This document shows, in pieces, positions 18,901 to 30,131 of a stretch of DNA of 64,000 nt; within the stretch, counting starts at the first letter, position 1, and the number at the start of each line of letters is the position of its first letter. The stretch lies in NCBI RefSeq assembly GCF_002245495.1, contig NZ_NQJF01000017.1:1-64000 (forward strand), read 5' to 3'. Origin of the DNA: Oceanimonas baumannii (GTDB taxonomy: Bacteria; Pseudomonadota; Gammaproteobacteria; Enterobacterales; Aeromonadaceae). The notes beneath the pieces are model-generated. The model was not told where the DNA came from. It was given only the letters and a program-made list of their open reading frames with translations, and did not search any database. The position numbers were made by a program, and so were the translations under genes.

Positions 18901-20404
18901 CATCAAGCAGATCAACCCCGACTGCCTGGTGTCGGTGAAGCTGGTGTCTGAGCCCGGTGTCGGCACCATCGCCACCGGCGTGGCCAAGGCCTATGCCGAT
19001 TTGATCACCGTGTCCGGTTACGACGGCGGCACCGGTGCCAGTCCGCTGACCTCGGTCAAGTACGCCGGCTCTCCCTGGGAGCTGGGCCTGGCCGAGACTC
19101 AGCAGGCGCTGGTGGCCAACGGCCTGCGCCACAAGGTACGACTGCAGGTGGACGGCGGCCTCAAGACCGGTCTGGACATCGTCAAGGCGGCCATTCTGGG
19201 TGCCGAGAGTTTTGGCTTTGGTACCGGCCCCATGGTAGCCCTGGGCTGCAAATACCTGCGTATATGTCACCTGAACAACTGCGCCACCGGCGTAGCCACT
19301 CAGGACGAGAAACTGCGCAAGGATCACTTCCTCGGTCTGCCGGAAATGGTGGAGAACTACTTCAGGTTCATCGCCGAAGAAACCCGCGAGTTGATGGCTC
19401 AATTGGGTGTGAGCAAGCTGACCGACCTGATCGGCCGCACCGATCTGCTGGAAGCCCTGCCCGGCCTGACAGCCAAGCAGCAGAAGCTGGATCTGTCCGG
19501 CATTCTGGCCAAACCCGAGCCCAAGCCGGGCCTCGGCGTGTTCTGCCAGACCGGCAACCCCAACTTCGACAAGGGTGCGCTCAACCTGAAGATGACCGAA
19601 GAGGCGCTGCCTGCCATCGAGAGCAAAAGCGGCGGCGACTTCTTCTATAACATTCGCAACACCGATCGCTCCGTGGGTGCCCGTCTGTCCGGTGAAATCG
19701 CCCGGCTGCACGGCAACCAGGGCATGGCGGCCGATCCTATCCGCATTCACCTGGACGGCACCGCCGGCCAGAGCTTCGGAGTATGGAATGCCGGCGGCCT
19801 GGAAATGATCCTCACCGGTGACGCCAACGACTACGTGGGCAAAGGCATGACTGGCGGCAAGCTGGTGATTAAATCCCATGTGGGTGTGGCCTTTGTCTCC
19901 AAGGACGCCACGCTGGCAGGTAACACCTGCCTGTATGGCGCCACCGGCGGTTATCTGTACGTGGCTGGCCGCGCTGGCGAGCGTTTCGCGGTGCGCAACT
20001 CCGGTGCCATCGCCGTGGTGGAAGGCCTGGGCGACAACGGCTGTGAATACATGACCAGCGGCATTGTCACCGTACTGGGCCGCACCGGCGTCAACTTCGC
20101 CGCGGGCATGACCGGTGGTTTCGCCTATGTACTGGACGAAGACGATGATTTCGAGCTCAGAACCAACCCTGAGCTGGTTGAACTGCTGGGGCTGGACGAG
20201 CTGGTGATCCATCAGGAGCACCTGCGCGGCATCATCACCCAACATCTGCAGGAAACCGGCAGCGACCGGGCGCAGGAAATACTGGCCGACTTCGACCGTT
20301 ACCTGCCCATGTTCAAGCTGGTCAAACCCAAGTCCAGCGATGTGAAATCCCTGCTGGGCCACCAGAGTCGCTCCACCGCCGAGCTTCGGGTCCAAGCGCA
20401 GTAA
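15947..20404 (+). CDS. gltB: Glutamate synthase (NADPH) large subunit
   Basis: The alpha subunit that transfers the amide of glutamine to 2-oxoglutarate, giving two glutamates (GOGAT). The 1485-residue protein has a short propeptide ending before the class-II amidotransferase nucleophile Cys13 ([12 protein letters not shown]), an N-terminal glutaminase domain, a central domain, the FMN-binding synthase barrel ([43 protein letters not shown]), a 3Fe-4S cysteine cluster ([14 protein letters not shown]) and the C-terminal GXGXG beta-helix. GGAGG precedes the ATG. gltD follows after 9 bases. Confidence 0.97.
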   Translation: MSLYDPTLEKDNCGFGLIAHTEGETSHKLVRLAISALDRMQHRGGIAADGKTGDGCGLLMQKPDSFFRAVAEDKGWSLGRKYAVGMLFLNPDSAVAEQHRQIINEELERETLSLVGWREVPVNTGVLGDIAKASLPRIEQVFVNAPAGWAEKDIERRLYIVRRRIEKRINDEFFYVVSLSNLVMTYKGLCMPADLPRFYLDLADIRMQSAICVFHQRFSTNTQPRWPLAQPFRFLAHNGEINTIGGNRQWAQARAYKFASPLLPDLKEAAPYVNTSGSDSSSLDNMLELFLAGGMDLFRAMRMLIPPAWQKNPAMDEDLRAFYDFNSMHMEPWDGPAGIVMSDGRFAACALDRNGLRPARYVRTKDGFITLASEIGIWDYTPDEVLEKGRVGPGELFVVDTDGGKIWNSFEIDDDLKGRHPYQTWMSQHRRKLDRFEDLSDEQAGQIELDERQLRTYQKLFGYSVEELDQVIRVMGENGQEAVGSMGDDAPMAVLSSRARSVYDYFRQMFAQVTNPPIDPLRENHVMSLATLIGREQNVFNETHGHAHRVQFESPILLYSDFHQLMGLDQTYHKHCVLDLNFNPAEGLKSALERLCEEATTAVRDGAVLLVLSDRAIRQDKLPIPAAMAVGAVQRTLVEANLRCDSNIIVETASTRDPHQFAVLLGFGATAIYPYLAYETLGRQVADGVLKMPLREALLNFRNSINKGLYKVMSKMGISTIASYRCSQLFEAIGLHDEVVEFCFKGVSSRIQGAAFEDFQQDLFNLSKLAWIARKPLNQGGLLKYVHDGEYHSYNPDVVTSLQKAVRSGNYDDYKAYARLVNERPVATLRDLLTLKPAGDGVDLSQVEPATELFPRFDSAAMSIGALGPEAHESLAVAMNRLGGQSNSGEGGEDPRRFNSLRNSKIKQVASGRFGVTPHYLMNAEVIQIKVAQGAKPGEGGQLPGHKVTAEIAKLRYAVPGVTLISPPPHHDIYSIEDLAQLIFDIKQINPDCLVSVKLVSEPGVGTIATGVAKAYADLITVSGYDGGTGASPLTSVKYAGSPWELGLAETQQALVANGLRHKVRLQVDGGLKTGLDIVKAAILGAESFGFGTGPMVALGCKYLRICHLNNCATGVATQDEKLRKDHFLGLPEMVENYFRFIAEETRELMAQLGVSKLTDLIGRTDLLEALPGLTAKQQKLDLSGILAKPEPKPGLGVFCQTGNPNFDKGALNLKMTEEALPAIESKSGGDFFYNIRNTDRSVGARLSGEIARLHGNQGMAADPIRIHLDGTAGQSFGVWNAGGLEMILTGDANDYVGKGMTGGKLVIKSHVGVAFVSKDATLAGNTCLYGATGGYLYVAGRAGERFAVRNSGAIAVVEGLGDNGCEYMTSGIVTVLGRTGVNFAAGMTGGFAYVLDEDDDFELRTNPELVELLGLDELVIHQEHLRGIITQHLQETGSDRAQEILADFDRYLPMFKLVKPKSSDVKSLLGHQSRSTAELRVQAQ

Positions 20405-21832
<1,428 letters not shown>

Positions 21833-21848
21833 GCCTCGCTTGCTATGC

Positions 21849-21880
21849 AAAGGCCGCTCATCGAGCGGCCTTTTTGTTTT
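21849..21880 (+). terminator. Rho-independent terminator of gltBD
   Basis: AGGCCGCTC (21851-21859) and GAGCGGCCT (21863-21871) form a perfect 9-bp stem with a 3-base loop, followed by TTTTGTTTT. It lies 18 bases after the gltD stop. Confidence 0.92.
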
Positions 21881-22041
21881 AGCTTCGTCGATAAGCGTCT
21901 GAGATATCGTGCAACTTCGTCGAACACGGAGCACTACTTCACGACACGCTTCAAGTACCTCCCTGTAACGCTCGGCACATGCCATCCTTGGCATTTGATC
22001 GGTCGTGAAGCAGATACCCCGCATTCTCCTCAAGCACGCTT
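21881..22041. other. Non-coding stretch with a short palindrome
   Basis: There is no convincing gene between the gltD terminator and the repeat at 22042. A palindrome ATGCCA-TCCT-TGGCAT lies at 21979-21994. Open frames here run antisense through gltD or lack ribosome binding sites. The stretch may be a remnant of another intergenic element, but I see no second copy in the window. Confidence 0.4.
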
Positions 22042-22248
22042 GGAGCTGATTGGAGCATACAGACAGCGTAGGTGCTGCACGAAGCAGCAGTGGGGATTGC
22101 CGTAGCCGACCATAAAGTGCCATGGCCGAAAAAGTTGCTCCTGCATTTTCGACATTTCCGCCATCCCTGGCGGTCAGATGCACTTTCGAGCGCGCCATGG
22201 AAGGGGCTTGAAGCGTGTCGGCGGAGTGCAACCGCACTGATGCTTCGC
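22042..22248 (+). repeat. Dispersed intergenic element, copy A (MITE-like, inverted termini)
   Basis: This is one of three related intergenic elements. The left flank (GGAGCTGATTGG) leads into terminus GAAGCAGCAGTGGGGATTGC (22081-22100), and the right terminus (22217-22247) reads, on the minus strand, CGAAGCATCAGTGCGGTTGC, so the ends are imperfect inverted repeats of ~30 bp. Between them lies module 1 with hairpin CCGCCA-TCC-CTGGCGG, shared with copy B. Module 2 of copies B and C is missing, with the break near CATGG. It sits between the gltD terminator and mtnN and encodes no transposase. Confidence 0.75.
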
Positions 22249-22353
22249 AACCCACAAACCCACACCCAACAAACGATTTTAAGTGCAGTGCAATCGGCCT
22301 TTTTATTTGATGGTGTTACACTTGCAGCCATCATTTTTGCGGGGATCAGTGTT

Positions 22354-23052
22354 ATGACTATCGGAATTATCGGGGCCATGGAGCAGGAAGTGGCCGAGCT
22401 ACGCGCACAACTGGAAAATGCCACCACCACCACAGTCGGCGGATGCGAATTCTACCAGGGCAACCTGGCCGGCAAGGACGTGGTAATCACCCGCTCCGGC
22501 ATCGGCAAAGTCGCCGCCAGTATTGCCACCACCCTGCTGCTGGAGCGTTTCAACCCCAAATGCGTGATCAACACCGGCTCCGCCGGCGGCTTCGACCCAG
22601 CCCTGCACGTGGGTGATGTGGTGGTATCCAGCGAAGTGCGCTTTCACGACGTGGACGTTACCGCCTTTGGCTACGAAATGGGTCAGATGGCCCAGCAACC
22701 GCCGGCTTTTACCGCTGATCCCGCCCTGATCGAGCTGGCCCGGGAATGCCTCACCGGCCAGGAAAATATCAACTCCGCCGTAGGCCTGATCTGCACCGGC
22801 GATCAGTTTATGCACCGGGAAGATCAGCTTAAAAAAGCCGTGACCGAGTTTCCGGCCATGAAAGCCTGCGAAATGGAAGCCGGTGCCATCGCCCAGGTAT
22901 GCCACCAGTTCAAGGTACCCTTTGTGGTGGTGCGCGCACTGTCGGACATCGCCGGCAAGGAACAGGCCGAGTCCTTTGAAGCCTTTCTGGAAGTGGCTGC
23001 CCGTCATTCTTCGGCCATGGTCAAAACCATGATCCAGCGCCTGCCCGGCTAA
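22354..23052 (+). CDS. mtnN: 5'-methylthioadenosine/S-adenosylhomocysteine nucleosidase
   Basis: A cytoplasmic enzyme that splits adenine from methylthioadenosine and S-adenosylhomocysteine, recycling S-adenosylmethionine by-products and feeding the AI-2 precursor pathway. The 232-residue length equals E. coli MtnN. Key residues are Glu12 region (GAMEQEV), the nucleoside-binding [11 protein letters not shown] and the catalytic Asp in [15 protein letters not shown] 22354 is preferred over upstream in-frame codons that would translate the repeat element. It is followed at 5 bases by the cobD-like gene. Confidence 0.95.
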   Translation: MTIGIIGAMEQEVAELRAQLENATTTTVGGCEFYQGNLAGKDVVITRSGIGKVAASIATTLLLERFNPKCVINTGSAGGFDPALHVGDVVVSSEVRFHDVDVTAFGYEMGQMAQQPPAFTADPALIELARECLTGQENINSAVGLICTGDQFMHREDQLKKAVTEFPAMKACEMEAGAIAQVCHQFKVPFVVVRALSDIAGKEQAESFEAFLEVAARHSSAMVKTMIQRLPG

Positions 23053-23056
23053 CCTT

Positions 23057-23980
23057 ATGACCTTTCTGCTTGAGCATCCTCTAAGCCTGCTGACACTGGC
23101 ACTGCTGCTGAGCCTGCTGCAACCTGCCGACAAGCTACAGTCGCTGCTCACCACTGGCCTCACCCGGCTGGGACGGCGACTGAACAAACCTGGTTATGCT
23201 CAGGGCTACCTGCGGGTGGCAGGCGCCGGTTTGCTGCTGGTGATTCTGCTGCCCTTGCTGGCAGCCTGGTGGGCACTGACGGAGCTGGCACCCTGGCCGG
23301 CACTGCTTGACGTCTTGCTGTTATGGGGCTGTTTTGATGCAGGCCGGCTCAGCCGCCGCCTGCCTCTGTGTCTGACACAAATTGCCGAGCAGCGTGAACT
23401 GGCCCGGCTGACACTGGCCCCCTTGTGTTTGCGTCAGACCGAAGCCCTGTCAGAGCTGGGCCTGCGCAAAACGGTAGCAGAAGTGGCGGTGCTACGACTG
23501 AGCGCTGATTTTGCTCTGGCATGCTGGTATCTGGCAGGCGGTATTTATACCGCCCTGGTATTTGTCCTGTTACGACTGGCGGTACAGGCCTGGTCAAGCA
23601 AACTAAGCGACTGGCGCACCTTTGGCAGCATGCCCTCGGTGCTGTACCGGGCCATGGCCTGGCTGCCCTACCACTTGCTGGCCCTGACCCTGTTGCTTTA
23701 CCCCGGGTCACGCCGTGCCCTGCGGGCCTGGTCCAAGGGGCAATTGTGGGCCTTTCCGGCTGCAGGCCGACTACTGGCCATGGCAGCCGCTGGTGTCGAC
23801 GCCGGCCTGGGAGGCCCCCGCCGGTATACCCAGACAACCGAATATTATCCCAAACTGGGCGGGAGCAGCTCTATCCTGTCTGGTCAGACCCGCGCTCTGG
23901 TACTGCGTCTTAGCCTGGCTTTACTGTTCTGGTTATCACTGGCCTGGATGCTGACTCTGGTACCTTTGCTCTATGCCTAA
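23057..23980 (+). CDS. CobD/CbiB-like membrane protein, family motifs eroded
   Basis: A polytopic membrane protein of 307 residues with at least four hydrophobic segments. It resembles CobD/CbiB, the enzyme that attaches the aminopropanol arm during cobalamin synthesis, by overall layout and the C-terminal GVDAGLGGPRRY. The family's hallmark E(S/T)xxEN..D and SPNAG segments are not recognisable (for example RKTVAEVAVLRLSAD appears where the former is expected), so catalytic activity is doubtful. It lies between mtnN and btuF, overlapping btuF by 8 bases, and no other cobalamin synthesis genes are in the window. A salvage-related or structural role is possible. Confidence 0.6.
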   Translation: MTFLLEHPLSLLTLALLLSLLQPADKLQSLLTTGLTRLGRRLNKPGYAQGYLRVAGAGLLLVILLPLLAAWWALTELAPWPALLDVLLLWGCFDAGRLSRRLPLCLTQIAEQRELARLTLAPLCLRQTEALSELGLRKTVAEVAVLRLSADFALACWYLAGGIYTALVFVLLRLAVQAWSSKLSDWRTFGSMPSVLYRAMAWLPYHLLALTLLLYPGSRRALRAWSKGQLWAFPAAGRLLAMAAAGVDAGLGGPRRYTQTTEYYPKLGGSSSILSGQTRALVLRLSLALLFWLSLAWMLTLVPLLYA

Positions 23981-24788
23981 ATTGCTGCTGTGTCTGCTGT
24001 TATTGCCGGGGCTGGCACATGCTGAAGCCAGCCGTATTATCAGTCTAGCTCCCCATATTACCGAGATCCTGTTTGCTATCGGTGCCGGCGATCAGGTAGT
24101 AGGGGTAGACGAGGCCAGTGATTATCCCGAAGCCGCCACCGAACTTCCCAAAATCGCCAATTACCGTTCCCTCAACCTGGAACGGATTCTGGCATTAAAA
24201 CCCGATCTCGTGGTGGCCTGGCAAAGTGCTCAGTCACTGCAGGTGGCACCGCTGGTACAGCTAGGTATTCGAGTGGAATATTCTGAACCCAAGCGACTGG
24301 AAGATTTTGGTGACGAATTGCTCCGTTTTGGCCGGCTGACCGGAAACCAGCAGCAGGCCCAGCAAGTGGCCGAGCACTACAACCGCACGCTTCATGCCCT
24401 GCGCCAGCGCTATCGGGACACGGCACCGGTCAAGGTGTTTTACCAGTTAAGCGACATGCCGCTGATGTCCGCCAGCCAGCACACCTGGATGGGTCAGGCC
24501 GTTGCCCTTTGCGGCGGCGACAGCATCACCGCAAACAGCCCGACACCCTATCCACAAATCGATCCGGAATTCGTACTGGCTCAGGATCCCGAGGTAATAC
24601 TGGCAGAAAGTCCGCAAGCCATGCAGCGCTGGCAGGCCTGGCCCGCCCTCACCGCCGTCAGCCAGAAGCAACTGTTCACCATTGACGTTGATACCTTGCA
24701 CCGCTTCAGCCCACGAACTCCGGGTGGGATTGCCACTCTGTGCCGGTTACTGGAGCTGGCCCGTGAACACCAACCCAATACGGACTAA
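23973..24788 (+). CDS. btuF: Vitamin B12-binding periplasmic protein BtuF
   Basis: The periplasmic binding protein that delivers cobalamin to the BtuCD importer, 271 residues. It has a signal peptide (LLLCLLLLPGLAHA, cleavage near residue 17), the start RIISLAPHITEILFAIGAGD typical of BtuF/FepB-like class III binding proteins, VGVDEASDYP and ALKPDLVVAW. It overlaps the cobD-like gene and is followed by a terminator. btuC, btuD and btuB are not in the window. Confidence 0.9.
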   Translation: MPKLLLCLLLLPGLAHAEASRIISLAPHITEILFAIGAGDQVVGVDEASDYPEAATELPKIANYRSLNLERILALKPDLVVAWQSAQSLQVAPLVQLGIRVEYSEPKRLEDFGDELLRFGRLTGNQQQAQQVAEHYNRTLHALRQRYRDTAPVKVFYQLSDMPLMSASQHTWMGQAVALCGGDSITANSPTPYPQIDPEFVLAQDPEVILAESPQAMQRWQAWPALTAVSQKQLFTIDVDTLHRFSPRTPGGIATLCRLLELAREHQPNTD

Positions 24789-24799
24789 GCTTCGTCAAC

Positions 24800-24834
24800 A
24801 AAAAAGGGCAGCCTCCATTGAGCTGCCCTTTTAT
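24800..24834. terminator. Bidirectional terminator between btuF and tyrS
   Basis: AAGGGCAGC (24804-24812) and GCTGCCCTT (24822-24830) form a perfect 9-bp stem. T runs lie on the right for the plus strand and A runs on the left (AAAAAA) for the minus strand, so it can end both btuF and the convergent tyrS. Confidence 0.88.
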
Positions 24835-24851
24835 TGATTTAAGCGTCAGTG

Positions 24852-26048
24852 TCAGGCCACGGTTACCTTGGCGAACTTGCGCTTACCGACCTGGTATACC
24901 GCCTGGCCGGGTTGCACCTGCAGCTTGCCGTCTTCCAGCTTATCACCGTCTACCTTGACCGCACCCTGCTTGATCATACGCAGCGCCTCGGAGGTAGAAG
25001 CAACCAGACCCGCGTCCTTCAGCAGGTTGGCAATGCCAATACCGTCGGCACCGGCGTTCAGCGTTACTTCCGGTAAGTCATCCGGAATGGCATTTTTCTG
25101 AAAGCGCTGCACGAAGTCTTCATGGGCCTGCTCCGCCGCCGCTTCATTGTGATAACGGGTAATAATTTCCTTGGCCAGCAGGATCTTGATGTCCCGCGGA
25201 TTGGCACCACCGGTCACCTGTTGTTTCAGCGCAGCCAGTTCGTCCAGGCTGCGGCGGGACAGTAATTCAAAGTAGCGCCACATCAGGGTATCGGACAGCG
25301 ACATGATTTTACCGAACATTTCGCTCGGTGCTTCGTCCACTCCAATGTAATTGCCGGCAGACTTGGACATCTTCTTGATACCGTCCAGACCTTCCAACAG
25401 TGGCATGGTCAGTACCACCTGAGGTGACATTCCGGCATCTTTTTGCAGCTCGCGGCCCATCAGCAGATTAAACTTCTGATCGGTCCCCCCCAGCTCTACA
25501 TCTGCCTTCAACGCGACGGAGTCATAACCCTGCAGCAACGGGTACATGAATTCATGAATGGCAATGGACTGGCCACCGGCATAACGCTTTTTAAAGTCAT
25601 CCCGTTCCAGCATACGCGCCACGGTCAGTTTTGAAGCCAGACGGATCATGCCAGTGGCACCCAGCTCGCCCAGCCAGCTGGAGTTATAGACGATCTCGGT
25701 TCTGGCCGGGTCAAGCACTTTAAACGCCTGCTCGGCGTAGGTTTTCGCGTTTTCGGCCACCTGCTCGGGGGTAAGCGGCGGACGTGTGCTGTTCTTACCG
25801 GACGGATCTCCCACCTGAGCGGTAAAATCACCAATCAGCAGCAGTACATCGTGGCCCAGGTCCTGAAACTGACGCAGCTTGTTAAGAATCACAGTATGCC
25901 CCAGATGAATATCGGGAGCGGTGGGATCCATGCCCAGTTTGACCCGTAGCGGGCGGCCTTCCTTCAGCTTTGCAATCAGCTCTTCTTCAACCAGTATCTC
26001 TTCGGCACCGCGCTTGATTTCCGCCAGCGCCGCTTCCAGCTGGGACAT
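24852..26048 (-). CDS. tyrS: Tyrosyl-tRNA synthetase
   Basis: A class I aminoacyl-tRNA synthetase that charges tRNA-Tyr. The 398-residue product has the HIGH-type motif ([14 protein letters not shown]), the tyrosine/ATP-binding stretch [14 protein letters not shown], the KMSKS loop ([13 protein letters not shown]) and a C-terminal S4-like RNA-binding domain (~335-398). The length fits the ~400-residue TyrRS subgroup rather than E. coli TyrS (424). ATG 26048 is chosen because AGGAGTGA lies 8-10 bases upstream; a longer in-frame extension to 26123 has no support. Divergent from the mepM-type gene. Confidence 0.95.
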   Translation of the reverse strand: MSQLEAALAEIKRGAEEILVEEELIAKLKEGRPLRVKLGMDPTAPDIHLGHTVILNKLRQFQDLGHDVLLLIGDFTAQVGDPSGKNSTRPPLTPEQVAENAKTYAEQAFKVLDPARTEIVYNSSWLGELGATGMIRLASKLTVARMLERDDFKKRYAGGQSIAIHEFMYPLLQGYDSVALKADVELGGTDQKFNLLMGRELQKDAGMSPQVVLTMPLLEGLDGIKKMSKSAGNYIGVDEAPSEMFGKIMSLSDTLMWRYFELLSRRSLDELAALKQQVTGGANPRDIKILLAKEIITRYHNEAAAEQAHEDFVQRFQKNAIPDDLPEVTLNAGADGIGIANLLKDAGLVASTSEALRMIKQGAVKVDGDKLEDGKLQVQPGQAVYQVGKRKFAKVTVA

Positions 26049-26138
26049 GACAACTTCACTCCTGTTCGGCAAGTCCGAATGCTCCCCCTGCGCTTTGCCG
26101 GGGCACATAAAAGGGTCAGACAATTAAATTAAGAAACA

Positions 26139-26159
26139 CGCCATACTACTGGAATGGCG
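26139..26159. promoter_or_regulatory. Inverted repeat in the tyrS/mepM divergent promoter region
   Basis: CGCCAT (26139-26144) and ATGGCG (26154-26159) form a 6-bp perfect inverted repeat separated by 9 bases, in the 164-bp region between the divergent tyrS and endopeptidase genes. It could be an operator or a weak hairpin in the tyrS leader. No recognisable regulator motif. Confidence 0.3.
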
Positions 26160-26212
26160 AAGAAATTGGAAAGGCTGTAGAATTTTTGTCAGTTATCAGG
26201 GAAGAGCCAAAC

Positions 26213-27505
26213 ATGCCAGTTATCAAACTACTGACAAAATTACCGCGTCGTCATCGTATCGCCATTTCCGCCCTGGGCACCGGCATGGTGTTGCTATCGC
26301 TGTTGCCCGGCGAACAAGCCGTCGCCAGCCGCATGGACAGCGATGCCACTCCGTTTGCCGTGGCCGGAGAAAGGCGTCCCCTTGAGCTGGACGTAAAAAA
26401 CATTCCTTTTACCGACAGCAGCCCTCATATCCGAGAACGAGTGGTGCAGGTTAAATCCGGTGATGCCTTGTCTGTGATCTTTTCACGGCAGGGCCTGCCC
26501 TCTGCCTTGCTGCACGATATCAGCCGCCTGAAAGAAGCCCGACCGCTACGCTCGCTACACCCCGGCGATAAACTGACGTTCCGATTTAACCGGAATGATG
26601 AATTTACCTCCTTGCTTTACCCCCTTGATACTGCCCGGACGCTCGAGATCACTCAGGATGCTCAGGGGCTGAAAAGCCGCATCCACAGCGCCAGCCTGGA
26701 AAGCCGCAATAAATTTACTCAAGGCAAGGTCAGCTCCAGCTTCTGGAATGCCGGGGTCACTGCCGGACTCAGTGCCAACCAGATTATGAGCCTGGCCGGC
26801 ATGTTTGCCTGGGATCTGGATTTTGCCCTCGATATTCGCGCCGGAGACTATTTTACGGTGCTGTTTGAAGAGCAATACAAAGACGGCCTGCGGGTAGACA
26901 CCGGCGATATACTGGCCGCAGAATTTGTCAATCAGGGCCGGGTCTACCGCGCAGTACGCCATGAAGACGGTAACTACTATTCACCGGAAGGCAGGGCCAT
27001 GCGCAAAAGCTTTTTGCGGGCCCCGGTGAACTTTACCCACATCAGTTCCAATTTTAATCCGCGCCGCCTTCATCCGGTCACCGGCCAGATACGCCCGCAC
27101 CGTGGCATCGATTATGCGGCTCGTACCGGCACCCCCATTATGGCGGCAGGCAGCGGCGTCGTCACCGAATCAGGCTATAACCGCTTTAACGGCAATTACG
27201 TGGTTATTCGCCATGACAGCACCTATGTCACCAAATATCTGCATCTGAACAAACGCATGGTGAAGAAGGGACAGAGAGTAAAACAGGAACAGCAAATTGG
27301 TACCTTGGGAGCTACCGGCCGGGTCACTGGCCCGCACCTGCATTACGAGTTTCTGGTCAATGGCGTGCACAAGGATCCGAAAACGGTGAAATTACCCCAG
27401 GCCGCGAAACTTCCTGCCGCCGAACTGGCCCGCTTCACTCCCAAAGCCGATAAGCTACTGGCGCAGCTGAGCCGGGTGGGGAAAGTGATGCTCGCTAAAA
27501 ACTGA
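26213..27505 (+). CDS. mepM: M23 family murein DD-endopeptidase (MepM/YebA-like)
   Basis: A zinc endopeptidase that cuts peptidoglycan cross-links to allow wall growth, 430 residues. It has an N-terminal basic stretch and a hydrophobic anchor (IAISALGTGMVLLSLLPG), a LysM/OPAP-type region (ERVVQVKSGDALSVIFSRQGLP), a middle Csd3-like domain, and the LytM domain with HRGIDYA (His, Asp ligands) and GPHLHYEF (HxH). ATG 26213 with GAAGAG upstream is chosen over a TTG 27 bases earlier. E. coli mepM lies by znu genes; the tyrS neighbourhood is common in Vibrio and Aeromonas relatives as I recall. A strong terminator follows. Confidence 0.9.
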   Translation: MPVIKLLTKLPRRHRIAISALGTGMVLLSLLPGEQAVASRMDSDATPFAVAGERRPLELDVKNIPFTDSSPHIRERVVQVKSGDALSVIFSRQGLPSALLHDISRLKEARPLRSLHPGDKLTFRFNRNDEFTSLLYPLDTARTLEITQDAQGLKSRIHSASLESRNKFTQGKVSSSFWNAGVTAGLSANQIMSLAGMFAWDLDFALDIRAGDYFTVLFEEQYKDGLRVDTGDILAAEFVNQGRVYRAVRHEDGNYYSPEGRAMRKSFLRAPVNFTHISSNFNPRRLHPVTGQIRPHRGIDYAARTGTPIMAAGSGVVTESGYNRFNGNYVVIRHDSTYVTKYLHLNKRMVKKGQRVKQEQQIGTLGATGRVTGPHLHYEFLVNGVHKDPKTVKLPQAAKLPAAELARFTPKADKLLAQLSRVGKVMLAKN

Positions 27506-27506
27506 C

Positions 27507-27540
27507 AAAAACGGCCCGCACTGGCGGGCCGTTTTTTATT
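27507..27540. terminator. Terminator after the mepM-type gene (bidirectional)
   Basis: ACGGCCCGC (27511-27519) and GCGGGCCGT (27524-27532) form a 9-bp stem with a 4-base loop, followed by TTTTTTATT. A's precede it on the left, so it can also end the leftward HIT operon, whose stop codon lies in its right edge. Confidence 0.92.
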
Positions 27541-27964
27541 CGGCAGACACAAAGTCCGGTAACCTTGCCAGCCGCTCACGCCAGCGAGCGACTTCGCCGT
27601 CAACGTTGTTATAAGACAAGGCATCAAACCGTCCCCAGACTGGTCCCGGCCAGGCATCGTCTGAGACGAAACGGGCAATATGGTGCAAATGAAGCTGGGG
27701 CACCATGTTGCCGAGTGCAGCCACATTGAGTTTATCGGGTAAAAGACATTCTTCCATCAATCCGGCCAGAGCACAGGACTCACGCATTAATTGCTGCTGT
27801 TCGGCTGCGCCCAGATGGTGAATTTCGCAAACATCTGCGCGCTTTGGCACCAGTATAAACCAGGGGTAACGGCCATCTTTGGCCAGCAGCACGCAGCTTA
27901 ACGGCAGCTCACCCAGTACCACGCAGTCGGCAGCCAGCCGTTCGTGCAGTACAAACCCGCTCAT
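27536..27964 (-). CDS. HIT family protein (histidine triad hydrolase)
   Basis: A small nucleotide-binding protein of 142 residues with the histidine triad QLHLHHIAR (HxHxH) near residues 90-98 and the upstream WFILVPKRAD strand of HIT enzymes. These proteins hydrolyse nucleotidyl conjugates; the exact substrate is unknown. Its start overlaps the stop of the glutaredoxin-like gene by four bases (27961-27964), so the two are translated together. Last gene of the erpA-side cluster. Confidence 0.88.
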   Translation of the reverse strand: MSGFVLHERLAADCVVLGELPLSCVLLAKDGRYPWFILVPKRADVCEIHHLGAAEQQQLMRESCALAGLMEECLLPDKLNVAALGNMVPQLHLHHIARFVSDDAWPGPVWGRFDALSYNNVDGEVARWRERLARLPDFVSAE

Positions 27965-28287
27965 GAGTCCTTGCCGAAATGCAGACGCAGGTAGGCAGCA
28001 ATATCGGCCGATTCATACAGCCAGAAAAAGTCGCCGTTATTCTGCTCAATACGCAGACAGGGCACCATACGCTGCCCCCCACCGGCTATCAGTGTCTGCA
28101 GATGCTCCGGGTCATTAGTGTCATACTCGGTCAGCTCCAGACCCAGTTCATCAACCACTGCCGTTATCCGCTGACAATAAGGGCACCACTCTTTCCGGTA
28201 CAGCGCCAGCTTGTCAGGGCTTGCTACCGCCGGGGCCGCTTCGGCAGCCTTGCTGGCACCGCCGCCCAGCCAGTCAAACAGGGACAT
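27961..28287 (-). CDS. Glutaredoxin-like protein with CPYC motif
   Basis: A 108-residue thiol-disulfide protein. After about 35 residues of N-terminal linker (MSLFDWLGGGASKAAEAAPA) comes the glutaredoxin fold with LYRKEWCPYCQRITAVV (active-site CPYC) and the glutathione-binding MVPCLRI-type TVP-like loop. I start at the internal ATG 28287, because the longer frame has no ribosome binding site and overlaps the erpA end. Probably reduces glutathione mixed disulfides; its proximity to erpA hints at iron-sulfur or redox work, which is inference. Confidence 0.8.
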   Translation of the reverse strand: MSLFDWLGGGASKAAEAAPAVASPDKLALYRKEWCPYCQRITAVVDELGLELTEYDTNDPEHLQTLIAGGGQRMVPCLRIEQNNGDFFWLYESADIAAYLRLHFGKDS

Positions 28288-28295
28288 AAACCGCC

Positions 28296-28640
28296 TCAGA
28301 TGCTGAAGGAAGAACCACAGCCGCAAGTGCTGGTGGCATTGGGGTTGGTCACCAGAAAGCGTGAGCCTTCCAGTCCTTCCACATAATCAACGGTACCGCC
28401 CACCAGATATTGCAGGCTCATGGCATCGACCACCATGATGATGCCGTTTTTTTCGATCACAGTGTCGCCGTCGTTACTTTTCTCGTCAAAAGTAAAGCCG
28501 TACTGAAAACCGGAGCAGCCGCCGCCGGTAATATAAACCCGCAGCTTGAGATCGGGGTTCTCTTCTTCGGCGATCAGAGCTTTAACCTTGTTGGCTGCCG
28601 AATCGCTCATCTGGATCGGCAAGGGAGCTGCTTCGTTCAT
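28296..28640 (-). CDS. erpA: Iron-sulfur cluster insertion protein ErpA
   Basis: An A-type carrier that delivers Fe-S clusters to apoproteins, including isoprenoid enzymes. It has 114 residues, as in E. coli. The three cluster cysteines are in [10 protein letters not shown] and [11 protein letters not shown]. The start ATG 28640 has AGGTAGTG upstream; the frame extends further but only through promoter sequence. It is divergent from hemL, as in E. coli where the two are neighbours. Confidence 0.95.
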   Translation of the reverse strand: MNEAAPLPIQMSDSAANKVKALIAEEENPDLKLRVYITGGGCSGFQYGFTFDEKSNDGDTVIEKNGIIMVVDAMSLQYLVGGTVDYVEGLEGSRFLVTNPNATSTCGCGSSFSI

Positions 28641-28811
28641 CACTACCTCTTTATAAATCGTTGTCGGCAAAATTATCCGATACCCGACCAAACAGTTCAA
28701 GTATTGTGCGACTCAGGCCAATTCTCGGTCTGTGCAGATTTTGATATAGTCGGGCCCACACCGGCCGCCAGCAAGGTGGCCCCTCGCTCATAAACACCAA
28801 GGATTTTGTGC

Positions 28812-30098
28812 ATGTCCAAGTCTGAAGAACTCTTTAACCAGGCCCGCCGTTTTATTCCCGGTGGTGTTAACTCGCCGGTTCGCGCTTTCAGCGGCGTGGG
28901 CGGCACTCCCCGCTTCATCGAGCGGGCGGATGGTGCCCGCATGTATGATGTCGACGGCAACAGCTACATCGATTACGTCGGCTCCTGGGGCCCGATGATC
29001 CTGGGTCATAATGCCGATGTCGTAAAAGACGCCGTCATAGAAGCCGTATCCCGCGGCCTGAGCTTTGGTGCCCCTACCGGGGTAGAAGTGACCATGGCCG
29101 AAAAAGTTTCCCAGATGGTGCCATCCATGGAGCAGGTGCGCATGGTTAATTCCGGCACAGAAGCAACCATGAGCGCCATCCGTCTGGCCCGCGGTTTTAC
29201 CGGTCGTGACAAAATCCTGAAGTTTGAAGGCTGCTACCACGGCCACGCCGACTGTCTGCTGGTTAAAGCCGGCTCCGGTGCCCTGACGCTGGGCCAGCCC
29301 AACTCACCGGGCGTGCCTGCCGATTTTGCCAAACACACCCTGACCTGCACCTTTAACGATCTGGACTCGGTGCGCGCCGCGTTTGAATCCGCCCCGGAAG
29401 AGATCGCCTGTATTATCGTGGAGCCGGTCGCCGGCAACATGAACTGTATTCCGCCCGTCGCCGGTTTCCTTGAAGGCCTGCGCAGCATTTGTGACGAGTT
29501 CGGTGCCCTGCTGATCTTTGATGAAGTCATGTGCGGCTTCCGCGCTGCACTGGGTGGAGCCCAGCAGCGCTTTGGCATTAAACCCGATCTCACCACCCTG
29601 GGCAAAATCATCGGCGGCGGCATGCCGGTCGGTGCCTTTGGCGGCCGTCGTGATGTGATGGAGCACCTGGCCCCCACCGGCCCCGTCTATCAGGCCGGCA
29701 CCCTGTCCGGTAACCCGGTGGCCATGGCCGCGGGCCTTGCCTCGCTCAACGCCATTAGCGAAGCCGGCGTGTATGAAGCTTTGGAACAGAAAACCCGGGA
29801 GCTGACTGAAGGCCTGCAGGCCGCTGCCGACAAGCACGGCATCGCCTTTACTACCAACCGGGTAGGTGCCATGTTTGGTTTCTTCTTTACCGAGGAAAAA
29901 AACATCAGCAGCTACGAGCAGGTCACCCGTTGCGATCTGGACGCTTTCAAACGGTTTTTCCATCTGATGCTGGATCAGGGGGTCTATCTTTCTCCCAGCG
30001 CTTTTGAAGCGGGCTTTATGTCCCTGGCCCATGGTGAACAGGAAATTGCCGACACCCTGACCGCCGCCGACAAGGCCTTTGCCGCTCTCAAGGGATAA
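28812..30098 (+). CDS. hemL: Glutamate-1-semialdehyde 2,1-aminomutase
   Basis: A PLP enzyme that isomerises glutamate-1-semialdehyde to 5-aminolevulinate, the first committed haem precursor. The 428-residue protein has [40 protein letters not shown] and the PLP-lysine motif [21 protein letters not shown] 28812 has AAGGA 9-10 bases upstream; a TTG two codons earlier is unlikely. A hairpin follows the stop. Confidence 0.96.
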   Translation: MSKSEELFNQARRFIPGGVNSPVRAFSGVGGTPRFIERADGARMYDVDGNSYIDYVGSWGPMILGHNADVVKDAVIEAVSRGLSFGAPTGVEVTMAEKVSQMVPSMEQVRMVNSGTEATMSAIRLARGFTGRDKILKFEGCYHGHADCLLVKAGSGALTLGQPNSPGVPADFAKHTLTCTFNDLDSVRAAFESAPEEIACIIVEPVAGNMNCIPPVAGFLEGLRSICDEFGALLIFDEVMCGFRAALGGAQQRFGIKPDLTTLGKIIGGGMPVGAFGGRRDVMEHLAPTGPVYQAGTLSGNPVAMAAGLASLNAISEAGVYEALEQKTRELTEGLQAAADKHGIAFTTNRVGAMFGFFFTEEKNISSYEQVTRCDLDAFKRFFHLMLDQGVYLSPSAFEAGFMSLAHGEQEIADTLTAADKAFAALKG

Positions 30099-30105
30099 GT
30101 GACTA

Positions 30106-30129
30106 AGGGCAAGGCAGACGCCTTGCCCT
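30106..30129. terminator. Hairpin between hemL and the VOC gene
   Basis: AGGGCAAGGC (30106-30115) and GCCTTGCCCT (30120-30129) form a perfect 10-bp stem with a 4-base loop. It lacks a good T run on either side (plus: GCTTATT), so it may be a weak terminator or an RNA-end stabiliser for the converging genes. Confidence 0.65.
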
Positions 30130-30131
30130 GC

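Noticed and set aside
30106-30129. hemL hairpin as a riboswitch or strong terminator
   Set aside because: It is a simple perfect stem after the stop with no adequate T run and no riboswitch architecture.
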